Part shown: one piece after another, positions 1 through 7,725 of the stretch
Layout: each line of letters starts with the position of its first letter
How positions within the stretch are numbered: position 1 is the stretch's first letter
From: Microvirga sp. SRT01
Lineage (GTDB): Bacteria; Pseudomonadota; Alphaproteobacteria; Sphingomonadales; Sphingomonadaceae
Assembly (NCBI GenBank): GCA_018139225.1
Contig: JAGSNX010000001.1
Coordinates: 868,001 to 932,000, forward strand
Direction: 5' to 3'
Length of the DNA stretch: 64,000 nt
Made by a program: the position numbers and the translations under genes
Notes under the pieces: generated by a model
Told to the model about the DNA's origin: nothing
Databases searched by the model: none
Seen by the model: the letters and a program-made list of their open reading frames with translations, nothing else

Positions 1-611
1 GTGGAGAAGGCGTCGCTGATCTCGATCGCCACTGCGGCAACCATGCTGCCCTGAAAATGTCGTCCATGACCATCCTCATCGACGGCCGCGTCGAGTTCAC
101 CGGTCGTGCCGATGTTGATTGTGTCCGTCAGGTCGTAGGTGACGGGTAGAACCACGCCCGCGGCCCAGTCCCCCGCCCCGACTGGCGAACGACCGACCGG
201 AAGCGTGACCGAGGGCTGGATGCCGAAGGACAGGCCCTTCCCGTCAGGATTGCGCAGGTTCTGGCGAACGCCCAGCGTCACGTCGCCGACCCTCGCCTGC
301 TTCTCGACCATGCCCGTTGCACGGTCGCGAGTGCGGACATGACCATAAGGCGTCCATTCGAGCTGCACCTCGGTCGACGGGCCGACGCCGGCGCGAACGA
401 GTACGTCGCCCGCCAACACCGTGTCGATCCGCTGATTTGCGTTGCGCTCCAGTTGCCAGTCGCCCAGCGTCGCCTCGACATGGACGCGACCCGGCTCCGT
501 CGTGCAGGCGGAGCTTTCGAGCGAGGGACTGTTCGGACAAAAGCGCGGCTCGTCCTGCGCCCAAGCCACCGCGGGAGCCATCATCAGCGCGGCAGCGGCC
601 AGCCGCTTCAT
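1..611 (-). CDS. Outer-membrane transporter-like protein (MetA/phenol-degradation type), 3' end outside window
   Basis: The frame opens with a clear Sec signal peptide (MKRLAAAALMMAPAVAWAQ) and then runs about 185 residues rich in alternating hydrophobic and polar stretches with Gly/Asn turns, as in an outer-membrane beta barrel. The phrases VGDVTLGVRQNL and PSVTLPVG are typical of the 'putative MetA-pathway of phenol degradation' / transporter family (PF13557); this assignment is from memory of the family, not a search. The ATG shares four bases (ATGA) with the stop of xthA, so it is the last gene of that operon and is probably translationally coupled. The C-terminus lies beyond base 1. Substrate unknown. 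Confidence 0.6.
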   Translation of the reverse strand, partial: MKRLAAAALMMAPAVAWAQDEPRFCPNSPSLESSACTTEPGRVHVEATLGDWQLERNANQRIDTVLAGDVLVRAGVGPSTEVQLEWTPYGHVRTRDRATGMVEKQARVGDVTLGVRQNLRNPDGKGLSFGIQPSVTLPVGRSPVGAGDWAAGVVLPVTYDLTDTINIGTTGELDAAVDEDGHGRHFQGSMVAAVAIEISDAFS

Positions 612-1384
612 CGCAACGTCACGAAGGTCGGCGCGTGATCGCTCGCCTTTTCCCGCCCACGATACGCCTTGTCGACGCCAGCCCCGACCAGTCGATCCGC
701 GGCCTGCGGACTGAGCAGCAGGTGATCGATCCGGAACCCCGCATCGCGTTGCCACGCACCCGCCTGATAATCCCAGAATGTCCACACGCCACCCTTTGGC
801 TCGCGGGTGCGCAGCGCGTCGGTCCAGCCCTGCGCCAACAACTTGCGGTATGCGGCGCGGCTCTCCGGCTGCATCAACGCATCCTCCTGCATCGCGCGCA
901 CCGAATATGTATCGTCGTCGTTGGGGATGACGTTGTAATCGCCCGCCAGCACCGCCGGGCGCTCCTCCGCAAGGATCGCCGCCGCGCGCTGGGCGAGTCG
1001 CTCCATCCAGCGCAGCTTGTAATCGAACTTCGGACCGGGTCGGGGGTTGCCGTTAGGAAGGTACAGCGACGCGACGATCACGTCGTGAACCTCGCATTCC
1101 AGATAGCGGCTATGCTCGTCCTCCGGCTCGCCCTCCAGCCCGCGCTGCCGCTCGACCGGCGTCGTTCCCTTGGCAAGCACGGCGACACCGTTCCACGCCT
1201 TCTGGCCGTGCCAAAGCGCACCGTAGCCGGCGTCCTCGATCTCCTTCAGCGGGAACGTCTCGTCGCTAGATTTGAGTTCCTGAACGCAGACAATGTCGGG
1301 CTGGTCTTCGGTCAAATACTCGACGACGCGGGGCAGCCGAGCCTTGATGCCGTTGACGTTGTAGGTGACGATCTTCAAGTGCAT
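608..1384 (-). CDS. xthA: Exodeoxyribonuclease III (AP endonuclease)
   Basis: 258 aa, the normal length for the ExoIII/XthA group of the EEP fold. It cuts DNA 5' of abasic sites and removes 3' blocks in base excision repair in the cytoplasm. The catalytic set is visible: Asn9 (TYNVNG), Glu36 (VQELKS), Asp149/Asn151 (AGDYNV), Asp220 (RIDHLLL) and the C-terminal SDH pair Asp249/His250. The start MHLKIVTYN was chosen because it matches the family N-terminus and its ATG overlaps the erpA stop by one base (TGATG). A longer upstream frame exists but runs through erpA. It follows erpA in the same operon. Confidence 0.93.
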   Translation of the reverse strand: MHLKIVTYNVNGIKARLPRVVEYLTEDQPDIVCVQELKSSDETFPLKEIEDAGYGALWHGQKAWNGVAVLAKGTTPVERQRGLEGEPEDEHSRYLECEVHDVIVASLYLPNGNPRPGPKFDYKLRWMERLAQRAAAILAEERPAVLAGDYNVIPNDDDTYSVRAMQEDALMQPESRAAYRKLLAQGWTDALRTREPKGGVWTFWDYQAGAWQRDAGFRIDHLLLSPQAADRLVGAGVDKAYRGREKASDHAPTFVTLR

Positions 1385-1752
1385 CAGATCGCGAAGCTGG
1401 TGCCGCAGCCGCAGCCCGATGCCGCCTGCGGGTTCTCGACCCGAAACGCCGCGCCTCCGAGCGACTCCACGTAATCGACCGAACAACCGCGCACGAGATC
1501 GATACTGATTTCGTCCACGACCAGCCGCACGCCGTCCGTCTCCGCAACGGTGTCGTTGACGTCTGGCGCGTCAGCAAGGCCGAACTTGTACTGGAACCCC
1601 GAACAGCCGCCGCCATCGACGGACAGGCGCAGCACAGCCGGCTTATCCTGGCGTTGTGCGATCGCCGCCACCCGCGCCGCGGCTGCGGGGGTCAGTGCGA
1701 TATCGACGGGAGCAACGTCGACGATAGTGGGGTCAGAAGCGAGAGTGGCCAT
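1384..1752 (-). CDS. erpA: ErpA/IscA-type iron-sulfur cluster insertion protein
   Basis: 122 aa A-type Fe-S carrier (HesB/IscA fold) that receives an Fe-S cluster from the assembly machinery and passes it to apo-proteins. The three ligand cysteines have the family pattern: Cys50 in DGGGCSGFQY and Cys114/Cys116 in SGCGCG near the C-terminus. Cys90 (RGCSVDY) is extra and its role is not clear. The N-terminus is about 14 residues longer than in compact IscA. No other isc or suf genes are nearby, so ErpA and IscA cannot be told apart by context. It lies 39 bp downstream of the M23 peptidase gene and is coupled to xthA. Confidence 0.88.
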   Translation of the reverse strand: MATLASDPTIVDVAPVDIALTPAAAARVAAIAQRQDKPAVLRLSVDGGGCSGFQYKFGLADAPDVNDTVAETDGVRLVVDEISIDLVRGCSVDYVESLGGAAFRVENPQAASGCGCGTSFAI

Positions 1753-1791
1753 GCGCGACAGATAGGCTTCGGTCGACGCGGCGGCAACCGG

Positions 1792-2493
1792 TCAGTCTTG
1801 AGCGGCAGGTCCGTCGACCGACACCGGAATCTGGTGAACGCTGCGATCCTGCGACGCGAGCAGATAGTCGGCGGTGGTCAGGAAGGGGATCGGGTTCACG
1901 GCGTGGCCGTCGATGCGAACCTCGTAATGGAGGTGCGGGCCGGTCGAACGGCCGGTCGAGCCCATCAGCGCGATCAACTGACCGCGCTGGACGCGGGTGC
2001 CGTCGCTGACGAGGATCTTCGACAAATGGCCGTAGCGGGTCGCGATGCCCTTGCCGTGATTGATTTCGACCATGTTGCCGTAGCCGCCGAGCCGCTCGGC
2101 GTGGGCGATGATGCCATCGGCGGTGGCGTAGATCGGCGTGCCGACCGGACCGGGAATGTCGACGCCGGCATGCATCGCCGCCGAGCCGCGGAACGGGTCC
2201 GAGCGGATACCGAAATTGCTGGTGAACTGAAGCTTCGTGACGGGCTGCACCGAGGGGATCGCAATCGCGCCCTGTCCGCCGTTCGTCGCCGTATCGAGCT
2301 TCTTCCAGGTCTGGAACAGCGTGCGGAACTGCTGGTCGGCCTTCAGGTCGGCGGTCGTCTCCGCGCTGTTGGCCGGGATATACTCGCCACCAACGGCGGG
2401 TGCCTGTGCGACCGTCTTGGCCTGCGCGGCGATCGGAGAAGCCAGGATCATCGCGGCGGCAGCGGCGGCGACAGAGAAGCGAATGTTGGTCAT
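1792..2493 (-). CDS. M23 (LytM-type) peptidase family protein, secreted
   Basis: 233 aa with an N-terminal Ala-rich signal peptide (residues 1-25, ending AAQA) and a C-terminal LytM/M23 domain (about 95-205). The zinc site looks intact: His108 and Asp112 in MHAGVDIP, His156 (RYGHLS) and the HLH pair His187/His189. Such enzymes cut peptide cross-bridges in peptidoglycan in the periplasm during growth or daughter-cell separation. The start at MTNIRFSV was preferred over an upstream ATG because it puts the signal peptide at the N-terminus. The region 35-80 between signal and domain is of unknown function. Confidence 0.85.
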   Translation of the reverse strand: MTNIRFSVAAAAAAMILASPIAAQAKTVAQAPAVGGEYIPANSAETTADLKADQQFRTLFQTWKKLDTATNGGQGAIAIPSVQPVTKLQFTSNFGIRSDPFRGSAAMHAGVDIPGPVGTPIYATADGIIAHAERLGGYGNMVEINHGKGIATRYGHLSKILVSDGTRVQRGQLIALMGSTGRSTGPHLHYEVRIDGHAVNPIPFLTTADYLLASQDRSVHQIPVSVDGPAAQD

Positions 2494-2603
2494 CAAGCCC
2501 CAAAAATCAGCGCCGTCCCGCATCGCCGCGGGCGGCTCGTCCATCTCAATCCTGATCCGCAGCCCCACCGCGCTTCAGTCTTGAGCGTGTGTGGCCGGAT
2601 TGG

Positions 2604-3398
2604 TCAGACAGATGCAAGAGGCGCGTAGAAGTCCCGCGTCAGACCGGCAGAGGCGCGCGCCGAGTCGTTGAACGGCGGCTTAAGCGGACCGCGGAAATGC
2701 TTCCGGACCAGCATTTGCCACTGTGGCGCGGGCAGAATTCCAGCATTCGCGCAGAGATAGCCGAACCATTTCGCGCCGAATCCGACGTGCCTGATCTCGT
2801 CGGTGTAGATGCGATGCAGGATGCGGCCGCTCTTCGCATCGCCCGCCGCGTCGAACCGCGCGACCGTCTCCGGCGTGACGTCCAGCCCGCGCGCCTCCAG
2901 CACCATCGGCACCACCGCCAGCCGGGCTGCGGCATCGTGCGCCGTCTCCGCCGCCGCTTCCCACAGCCCAGCATGCGCCGGCAGATCGCCGTAGAACGAG
3001 CCAAACTGCTTCAGCCGCCGGTCGAGCATCGCGAAATGCATCGCCTCGTCCGCCCCCACCGAAAGCCAATCGTCGACGAAGCTGCGCGGGAACTGACCGC
3101 CGAACCGTCCCGCGACGTCGAATGCCAGATCGATCGCCGAGAACTCGATATGCGCCAGAGCGTGGAGCAGTGCGAGCCGGCCCCGCTCCGATCCTCCCCG
3201 CCCCCGCTTGGGCATGCGATGGGGTGGCAACAGCTCGGGCAGTGCAGGCCGCGCCGGGGCCTCGGGCATCGCCGTGTCGAACCGATGATCGAGCGCCCCG
3301 CGCCGCCATGCGCGCGCCACCGACCGCGCCGTACGAACTTTCTCGAGCGGCTCCGCGGCGAGGAGCACATCGCGGCAGGCGTCGGCAACGCTGTTCAT
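2604..3398 (-). CDS. DUF455 ferritin-like domain protein
   Basis: 264 aa, matching the DUF455 family of ferritin-like four-helix proteins. Likely di-iron ligands can be read in the helices: HIEFSAID, DEAMHFAML and DEIRHVGFG each carry the E/D..H pattern of ferritin-like carboxylate sites. Biochemical function is unknown; some relatives were compared with tRNA-modifying MiaE, but this is not established for this protein. Its ATG shares one base with the stop of the peroxiredoxin gene (TAATG), so the two are probably co-translated, which fits a link to iron or oxidative chemistry (inference). Confidence 0.75.
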   Translation of the reverse strand: MNSVADACRDVLLAAEPLEKVRTARSVARAWRRGALDHRFDTAMPEAPARPALPELLPPHRMPKRGRGGSERGRLALLHALAHIEFSAIDLAFDVAGRFGGQFPRSFVDDWLSVGADEAMHFAMLDRRLKQFGSFYGDLPAHAGLWEAAAETAHDAAARLAVVPMVLEARGLDVTPETVARFDAAGDAKSGRILHRIYTDEIRHVGFGAKWFGYLCANAGILPAPQWQMLVRKHFRGPLKPPFNDSARASAGLTRDFYAPLASV

Positions 3399-3844
3399 TA
3401 CAGCGCGCGGGCGGCCTCCAAGACCGCCTCGACATGACCGGGTACGCGCACCTTGCGCCAGTCGCGCACCAGCGAGCCATCGGCGGCGAACAGGAACGTC
3501 GCCCGCTCGATGCCCATATACGTCTTGCCGTATAGCTTCTTCTCACCCCACACGCCGAATGCCTCGCAGACGCTGCCGTCCTCGTCGCTGGCGAGTTCGA
3601 CCGCCAGCGCGTGCTTGGCGCTAAACTTCACGTGGCTGGCGGGGCTATCCTTCGACACACCGATGACGCGCACTCCTGCCGCCGCGAAGTCGGGTGCGGC
3701 GGCGGTGAAATCCTGCGCCTCGCGCGTGCAGCCGGACGTGTCGTCCTTGGGGTAGAAGTACACGACCAGCGGCGCGCCCACCGCCGCGAGATCGATCGGG
3801 CCGTCTGGTCCGATGACGGTCACCGCGGGTATCCTGTCCATCAT
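3398..3844 (-). CDS. bcp: Peroxiredoxin, BCP/PrxQ type
   Basis: 148 aa thiol peroxidase that reduces hydroperoxides in the cytoplasm. The peroxidatic cysteine is Cys39 in KDDTSGCTREAQDF. In many BCP proteins the resolving cysteine lies five residues later, but here that place is Gln44; the only other cysteine is Cys93 (GSVCEAFGVW), so resolution must use Cys93 or an outside thiol. The start is the first of two tandem ATGs and overlaps the glnE stop (ATGATG). It sits between glnE and the DUF455 gene in a coupled trio. Confidence 0.88.
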   Translation of the reverse strand: MMDRIPAVTVIGPDGPIDLAAVGAPLVVYFYPKDDTSGCTREAQDFTAAAPDFAAAGVRVIGVSKDSPASHVKFSAKHALAVELASDEDGSVCEAFGVWGEKKLYGKTYMGIERATFLFAADGSLVRDWRKVRVPGHVEAVLEAARAL

Positions 3845-6504
3845 GCCACTCCGTTCCACAATCGCCCGACCTCCTGCCGGGCATGATCGAGGCTGGCAAC
3901 CACCGCCTCCCAATCGGGCAACCGCAGCGCCGCCGCGACCAGCGCCCGCGTCGCCTCTGCCGGGGGCTCGGCATCGGGCGCTACGAGGCGCATCGTTACC
4001 AGCAGGCGCGCGAGCAGGTCGTAGGACGCGCGCGTCTCCGGCGGCACCAGCCCTTTCTCCGCGAGCGCGTCGATCGCCCGGCCGAGATGCGGGTCGAACG
4101 CGGTCCGGTGCGTAAGCTGCAGAACGTGGACGGCGAACTCCAGATCGACCAGCCCTCCGGGCAGCAGCTTCGCGTCGAGGGGGCCCTTGGCGGGTTTATG
4201 CTTCGCCATTTCGGCCCGCATCGATCGCGCCTCGTCGGCCACATCGCGAACCGGCCGATCACCCGCAAGAACGTTGGCAATGATCGCGGACACCCCCGCG
4301 CGTGCCTCGGATGAACCGAACACGACCCGCGCCCGCGCAAGCGCCATATGCTCCCACGTCCACGCCTCCTCGCGCTGATAGCGTGCGAAGCTGTCGACGG
4401 TCACGACCAACGGCCCCTGCGCGCCCGATGGCCGCAGGCGCGTATCGACATCGTAGAGTGGCCCCGCCGCCGTCGCGACCGACAGCGCTGCCGTCACGCG
4501 GCTGGCCAGCCGCGTGTAATAGAGCGTCGCGCCCAGCGGCTTGGCACCGTCGGACTCCGCCGCGAAGTCGCCGGTGAACAGATAAACGAGGTCGAGGTCC
4601 GACGCATGCGTCAGCGCCTGGCCACCGAGGCGGCCCAATGCGAGAATGACGAACTCGCTGTCCGGGAGGCAGCCGTGCGCGTGACGGAACTCCGCCAGCG
4701 CCGCCTCGGCCAGCACCGCCACCGCCGCCTCCGCCACCCGCGCATAGCCGGCGGCGACAGCGAGCGGATCGGACGCGCCGAGCACGATCTGCGCGCCCAG
4801 TGCGAACCGCGCCTCACCGACGACGCGACGGACATGATCCAGTCGCGCCTGATAGTCGGCGACGTCGCCGCCACGCATCCGATCTGCCAACCGGTCGGCG
4901 GTGCCGACCTCTTCCAGCGCAGAGGCGTCGATCAGGCCGTCGATCAGCGCCGGTTGCCGCGCGAGCTCGTCGGCCAGCGGGGCGGCATGCGCGAGGATCA
5001 TCGCGAGTTGTTCCGCCAGCCCGGGCCGCGCCTCCAGCAGACGGAAGACGTTGATTGCGCTCGGCATCCTCTCCAGCACGCCATCGAGCCGGGTCAGCGC
5101 GCGCATCGGCTCGGGCGCGCGGCCCAACGCCTCGACCAGCACCGGCAGCACCGCCTCCAGCGCGTCGCGCGCCGCCGCGCTGCGCAATGCCGCATAGGTG
5201 CCGGCGCGCCATGTACCGATTCGCTGTGCCGCCGTGCCGGGCTCGGCGAACCCCGCCGCCGCCAGTTCGTCGGCAAGCATCACGGGGTCGCGCGACACGC
5301 CTGCCCGCTTGTCGTCATCGAGCGCGTCGTAGACCCGCCCCACCCGTTCGGTCGGCTCTCGCAGCAACGCGATCAGCGCCTCGCCGTTTTCCAGCCCGTG
5401 CAGTCCCGCCACCGCGTCGAGTGCGGCACCGGTCGGCAGCGCGTGAGTCTGGCGATCGTCGATCATCTGCACACGGTGTTCGATCGTCCGCAGCAGCGTG
5501 TACGCGTCCGCCAACCCCCTGGCGTCGTCCACGTCGATCCACCCCGCGATGGCGAGTTCCTCCAGCGCGTCGCGGGTAGCGGGCGCCCGCAACGCGCGAT
5601 CGCGGCCGCCGTGGATCAGTTGGTGGATCTGGGCATAGAATTCGACCTCCCGAATGCCGCCGCGCCCGCGCTTGAGGTCGTAGCCGGGTCCGAGCCGCTG
5701 ACCCTGCGCGTGGTGGTCGCGAATGCGGCGCGAGAGGTCGCGGATTTCGCCGACCGCCCCGAAATCGAGCGTCCGCCGCCACACGAACGGCCGCACCGCA
5801 TCGAGGAAGCGCTGCCCCAAGGCGAGGTCCCCGGCCGCCGCGCGTGCACGGATGAAGGCGGCGCGCTCCCACGCCAGCGCCTGACTTTCGTAATAGGCGA
5901 TAGCTCCGTTCACCGGCAGCGCGATCGGCGTCGCTTCCGGCGAGGGCCGCAGGCGCAGGTCGACGCGCAGGACATAGCCGTCGCCATCGCGCGCCTGCAG
6001 CAGTTCGACCGCCCGCTTGGCGATGCGGACCGCGGCCTCTTCCGGCTCCTCGCGGGCGCGGCGTGGCAGGGTTTGCGGGTCGAAGATCAGGATCGGATCG
6101 ATGTCCGACGAATAGTTCAGCTCACGCGAGCCTTGTTTGCCCAGCGCAATCGCCGCAAAGCCGCGTGGCTCTTCGCCGGGATAGCGTTCGCCGATCGCCG
6201 CGCGGATCGCCTCGTCCAGCGCGCGATCGGCGAAGTCGGTCAGGGCGGAGGTGACCTGCGTCAGGTCGAGCCAGCCGGCGAGGTCCCCCAGCGCGACGCT
6301 CAGTGCAATAGCCCGTCGCTCCAGCCGCAACCGGCGCGCCGTTGGCATGTCTTCATCGGACTGCGCCGGAAGGGACAGCAAACCCGCTGCAGCCGCTTCG
6401 ACGATCGCGGGCTCGCGCCGCATCAACAGAGATAGAAAAGGGGAGAAACGCTCTGCCCGCGCCATCGCTTCGATCAGCGCACTGCGATCGCCCGAGGGCG
6501 TCAT
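3841..6504 (-). CDS. glnE: Bifunctional glutamine synthetase adenylyltransferase/deadenylase
   Basis: About 887 aa, the expected size for GlnE, which adds and removes AMP on glutamine synthetase in answer to PII and glutamine. Two nucleotidyltransferase halves are visible: the N-terminal half has LGKQGSRELNYSSDIDPI and the C-terminal half LGRLGGQALTHASDLDLVYLF, each with the metal-binding DxD. A GlnD-PII-adenylyltransferase helical domain follows each half. The start at MTPSGDRSALIEAM is preferred; an in-frame ATG 42 bases upstream (6546) is possible, but would leave only three bases to the divergent gene at 6550. The stop overlaps the peroxiredoxin start. Confidence 0.92.
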   Translation of the reverse strand: MTPSGDRSALIEAMARAERFSPFLSLLMRREPAIVEAAAAGLLSLPAQSDEDMPTARRLRLERRAIALSVALGDLAGWLDLTQVTSALTDFADRALDEAIRAAIGERYPGEEPRGFAAIALGKQGSRELNYSSDIDPILIFDPQTLPRRAREEPEEAAVRIAKRAVELLQARDGDGYVLRVDLRLRPSPEATPIALPVNGAIAYYESQALAWERAAFIRARAAAGDLALGQRFLDAVRPFVWRRTLDFGAVGEIRDLSRRIRDHHAQGQRLGPGYDLKRGRGGIREVEFYAQIHQLIHGGRDRALRAPATRDALEELAIAGWIDVDDARGLADAYTLLRTIEHRVQMIDDRQTHALPTGAALDAVAGLHGLENGEALIALLREPTERVGRVYDALDDDKRAGVSRDPVMLADELAAAGFAEPGTAAQRIGTWRAGTYAALRSAAARDALEAVLPVLVEALGRAPEPMRALTRLDGVLERMPSAINVFRLLEARPGLAEQLAMILAHAAPLADELARQPALIDGLIDASALEEVGTADRLADRMRGGDVADYQARLDHVRRVVGEARFALGAQIVLGASDPLAVAAGYARVAEAAVAVLAEAALAEFRHAHGCLPDSEFVILALGRLGGQALTHASDLDLVYLFTGDFAAESDGAKPLGATLYYTRLASRVTAALSVATAAGPLYDVDTRLRPSGAQGPLVVTVDSFARYQREEAWTWEHMALARARVVFGSSEARAGVSAIIANVLAGDRPVRDVADEARSMRAEMAKHKPAKGPLDAKLLPGGLVDLEFAVHVLQLTHRTAFDPHLGRAIDALAEKGLVPPETRASYDLLARLLVTMRLVAPDAEPPAEATRALVAAALRLPDWEAVVASLDHARQEVGRLWNGVA

Positions 6505-6515
6505 GTGCTTGAACC

Positions 6516-6540
6516 GCAACGAAACACGATCTGTCTCGTT
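6516..6540 (+). promoter_or_regulatory. Weak sigma-EcfG-like promoter match before the NepR-like gene
   Basis: GCAAC (6516-6520), 16 bases, CGTT (6537-6540): one mismatch from the alphaproteobacterial EcfG consensus GGAAC-N16/17-CGTT. The predicted transcript start is so near the ATG at 6550 that the mRNA would be almost leaderless, which lowers confidence. Confidence 0.3.
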
Positions 6541-6549
6541 GAGCATTTT

Positions 6550-6729
6550 ATGAATTGGGCATCCATCCTGACGATCGACGACGGCGACGGCCAGATCGTC
6601 CGGGCCCCGCGGGCGACGGATGCCATCGGCATGGCGATGCGCGATGCATACGGCAATCTGGGCAGCCTACCGGACGACATGCGGCGCCTTCTCCAGCGGC
6701 TCGATCAATCCAGCGCTAAAACCGCCTGA
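6550..6729 (+). CDS. Small NepR-like protein (putative second anti-sigma factor)
   Basis: 59 aa. Residues 26-52 (IGMAMRDAYGNL, then LPDDMRRLLQRLD) follow the NepR signature seen in the nepR gene of this window (VGSALRSVYQRT, then VPDDLLDLLGKLN): a first amphipathic helix with G.A.R..Y, a PDD turn and a second helix LL..L. NepR binds and silences the sigma factor EcfG until phospho-PhyR takes it away. The gene is convergent with ecfG, 19 bp from its stop, and divergent from glnE. Start ATG has only a weak GAG upstream. The connector between the helices is two residues shorter than in NepR, so it may favour a different partner. Homology is inferred by eye. Confidence 0.6.
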   Translation: MNWASILTIDDGDGQIVRAPRATDAIGMAMRDAYGNLGSLPDDMRRLLQRLDQSSAKTA

Positions 6730-6748
6730 AACCGGAGCCAGCAGCGGT

Positions 6749-7396
6749 TCAGCGCCCCCGGCTGAGATGTTCGACATCACCCATGATCGAATCCAGCGCC
6801 GTGATGCTGGTGTCCGTCTCGTGCTCGCTCCGAGCGGGCAGCGATCCATCGCTCAACAACGTCTCCAGCGCGACCCGACCACGTGCGACGCGGCTCTTGA
6901 TCGTACCGACGGCAACCTGGCAGATCTCCGCTGCTTCCTCGTAGGCAAACCCGCCGGCACCGACCAGAATCAACGCCTCGCGCTGCGGCTGCGGCAGGTG
7001 CATCAGCGCGCGCTGCATATCGCCGAGCTCGACGTGTCGTTCCTGACTGGCCGGTGCCGCCAGAATGCGGTCTGCGACCAGATCGTCCCACTCACCCTTG
7101 AAACGCGCGCGACGCATCTGCGACAGATACAGGTTACGCAGGATGATGAAGGTCCACGCACGCATATTGGTGCCGGCCTGAAACCGCTTGCGCGCCGCCC
7201 ACGCCTTCAGGAGCGTTTCCTGCACGAGGTCGTCCGCCAGATCGCGACTGCCGGACAGGGACCGGCCGAACGCACGCAGATGCGGGATCACCTGACCCAG
7301 CTGCTGCTTGAACTCGGGATCTGAGAGCGAGACGTGTTCTACGACGGGAGCTTCCTGCTCCTCATCATCCTCGTCACGCAGCATCGGCTGGGTCAT
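6749..7396 (-). CDS. ecfG: General stress response sigma factor EcfG (ECF15 group)
   Basis: 215 aa ECF sigma factor. Sigma-2 spans about 30-100 (RDLADDLVQETLLKAW, then MRAWTFIILRNLYLSQMRR) and sigma-4 about 128-178 (LPQPQREALILVGAGGFAYEEAA, with GTIKSRVARGR as recognition helix). There is no anti-sigma domain or extra C-terminal domain, as usual for EcfG. In alphaproteobacteria EcfG is held by NepR and released by phospho-PhyR; it reads promoters GGAAC-N16/17-CGTT. Its place with phyR, nepR and a HisKA_2 kinase makes the identity strong. A 20-residue acidic N-terminal tail precedes sigma-2. Confidence 0.92.
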   Translation of the reverse strand: MTQPMLRDEDDEEQEAPVVEHVSLSDPEFKQQLGQVIPHLRAFGRSLSGSRDLADDLVQETLLKAWAARKRFQAGTNMRAWTFIILRNLYLSQMRRARFKGEWDDLVADRILAAPASQERHVELGDMQRALMHLPQPQREALILVGAGGFAYEEAAEICQVAVGTIKSRVARGRVALETLLSDGSLPARSEHETDTSITALDSIMGDVEHLSRGR

Positions 7397-7509
7397 TCAT
7401 GTCCGATCGCAATAGCCGGCGCAGCCTGCGCCCTTATCCGAAGATAGGCGACGACCCGGTCCTTTGCCAGTCGCGCCATCCGAAAACCACCAGTTCCTAG
7501 TCGGTTCGT

Positions 7510-7647
7510 CTAGCGGAAGACGATCACCGCGAAGATCACGATGACCAGGACCAGCGAGATCGGGAGGATGTACCGGGTCATGTGCGGGGTCGCTCCCGCG
7601 CGCGCTTCCTCGGTCGTTACGTGGATGGGTTCGTTCGGGTCAGCCAT
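7510..7647 (-). CDS. Small single-pass membrane protein between phyR and ecfG
   Basis: 45 aa: a polar N-terminal half (MADPNEPIHVTTEEARAG) followed by one strong hydrophobic helix (residues about 26-44, YILPISLVLVIVIFAVIVF) ending in a single Arg. It lies in the gap between phyR and ecfG on the same strand, so it may be carried on a transcript from phyR or have its own promoter. I do not recognise a named family. Because it is short it could be missed by gene callers; the composition and membrane helix argue that it is real. Confidence 0.6.
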   Translation of the reverse strand: MADPNEPIHVTTEEARAGATPHMTRYILPISLVLVIVIFAVIVFR

Positions 7648-7685
7648 GACGCGTCAATGCTCCAAATTCGTTTTGGGTCCGTAAT

Positions 7686-7718
7686 GCCCGCGAGATTGCT
7701 GACGCAAATCCCGCGGGC
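7686..7718 (-). terminator. Hairpin just after phyR, possible terminator
   Basis: A 12-base stem (7686-7697 with 7707-7718, one G-U type mismatch) with a 9-base loop starts 8 bases past the phyR stop. There is no good U run, so it may attenuate rather than end transcription. Confidence 0.4.
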
Positions 7719-7725
7719 GACAGCG

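Noticed and set aside
4348..6435. A 695-codon open frame antisense to glnE
   Set aside because: Arg/His/Gln-rich shadow translation without domains; glnE is clearly the gene.
7397..7509. Sigma-EcfG promoter for ecfG itself (GGAAC on the minus strand near 7491-7495)
   Set aside because: No CGTT-like element at 16-17 bases downstream; kept out of the feature list.
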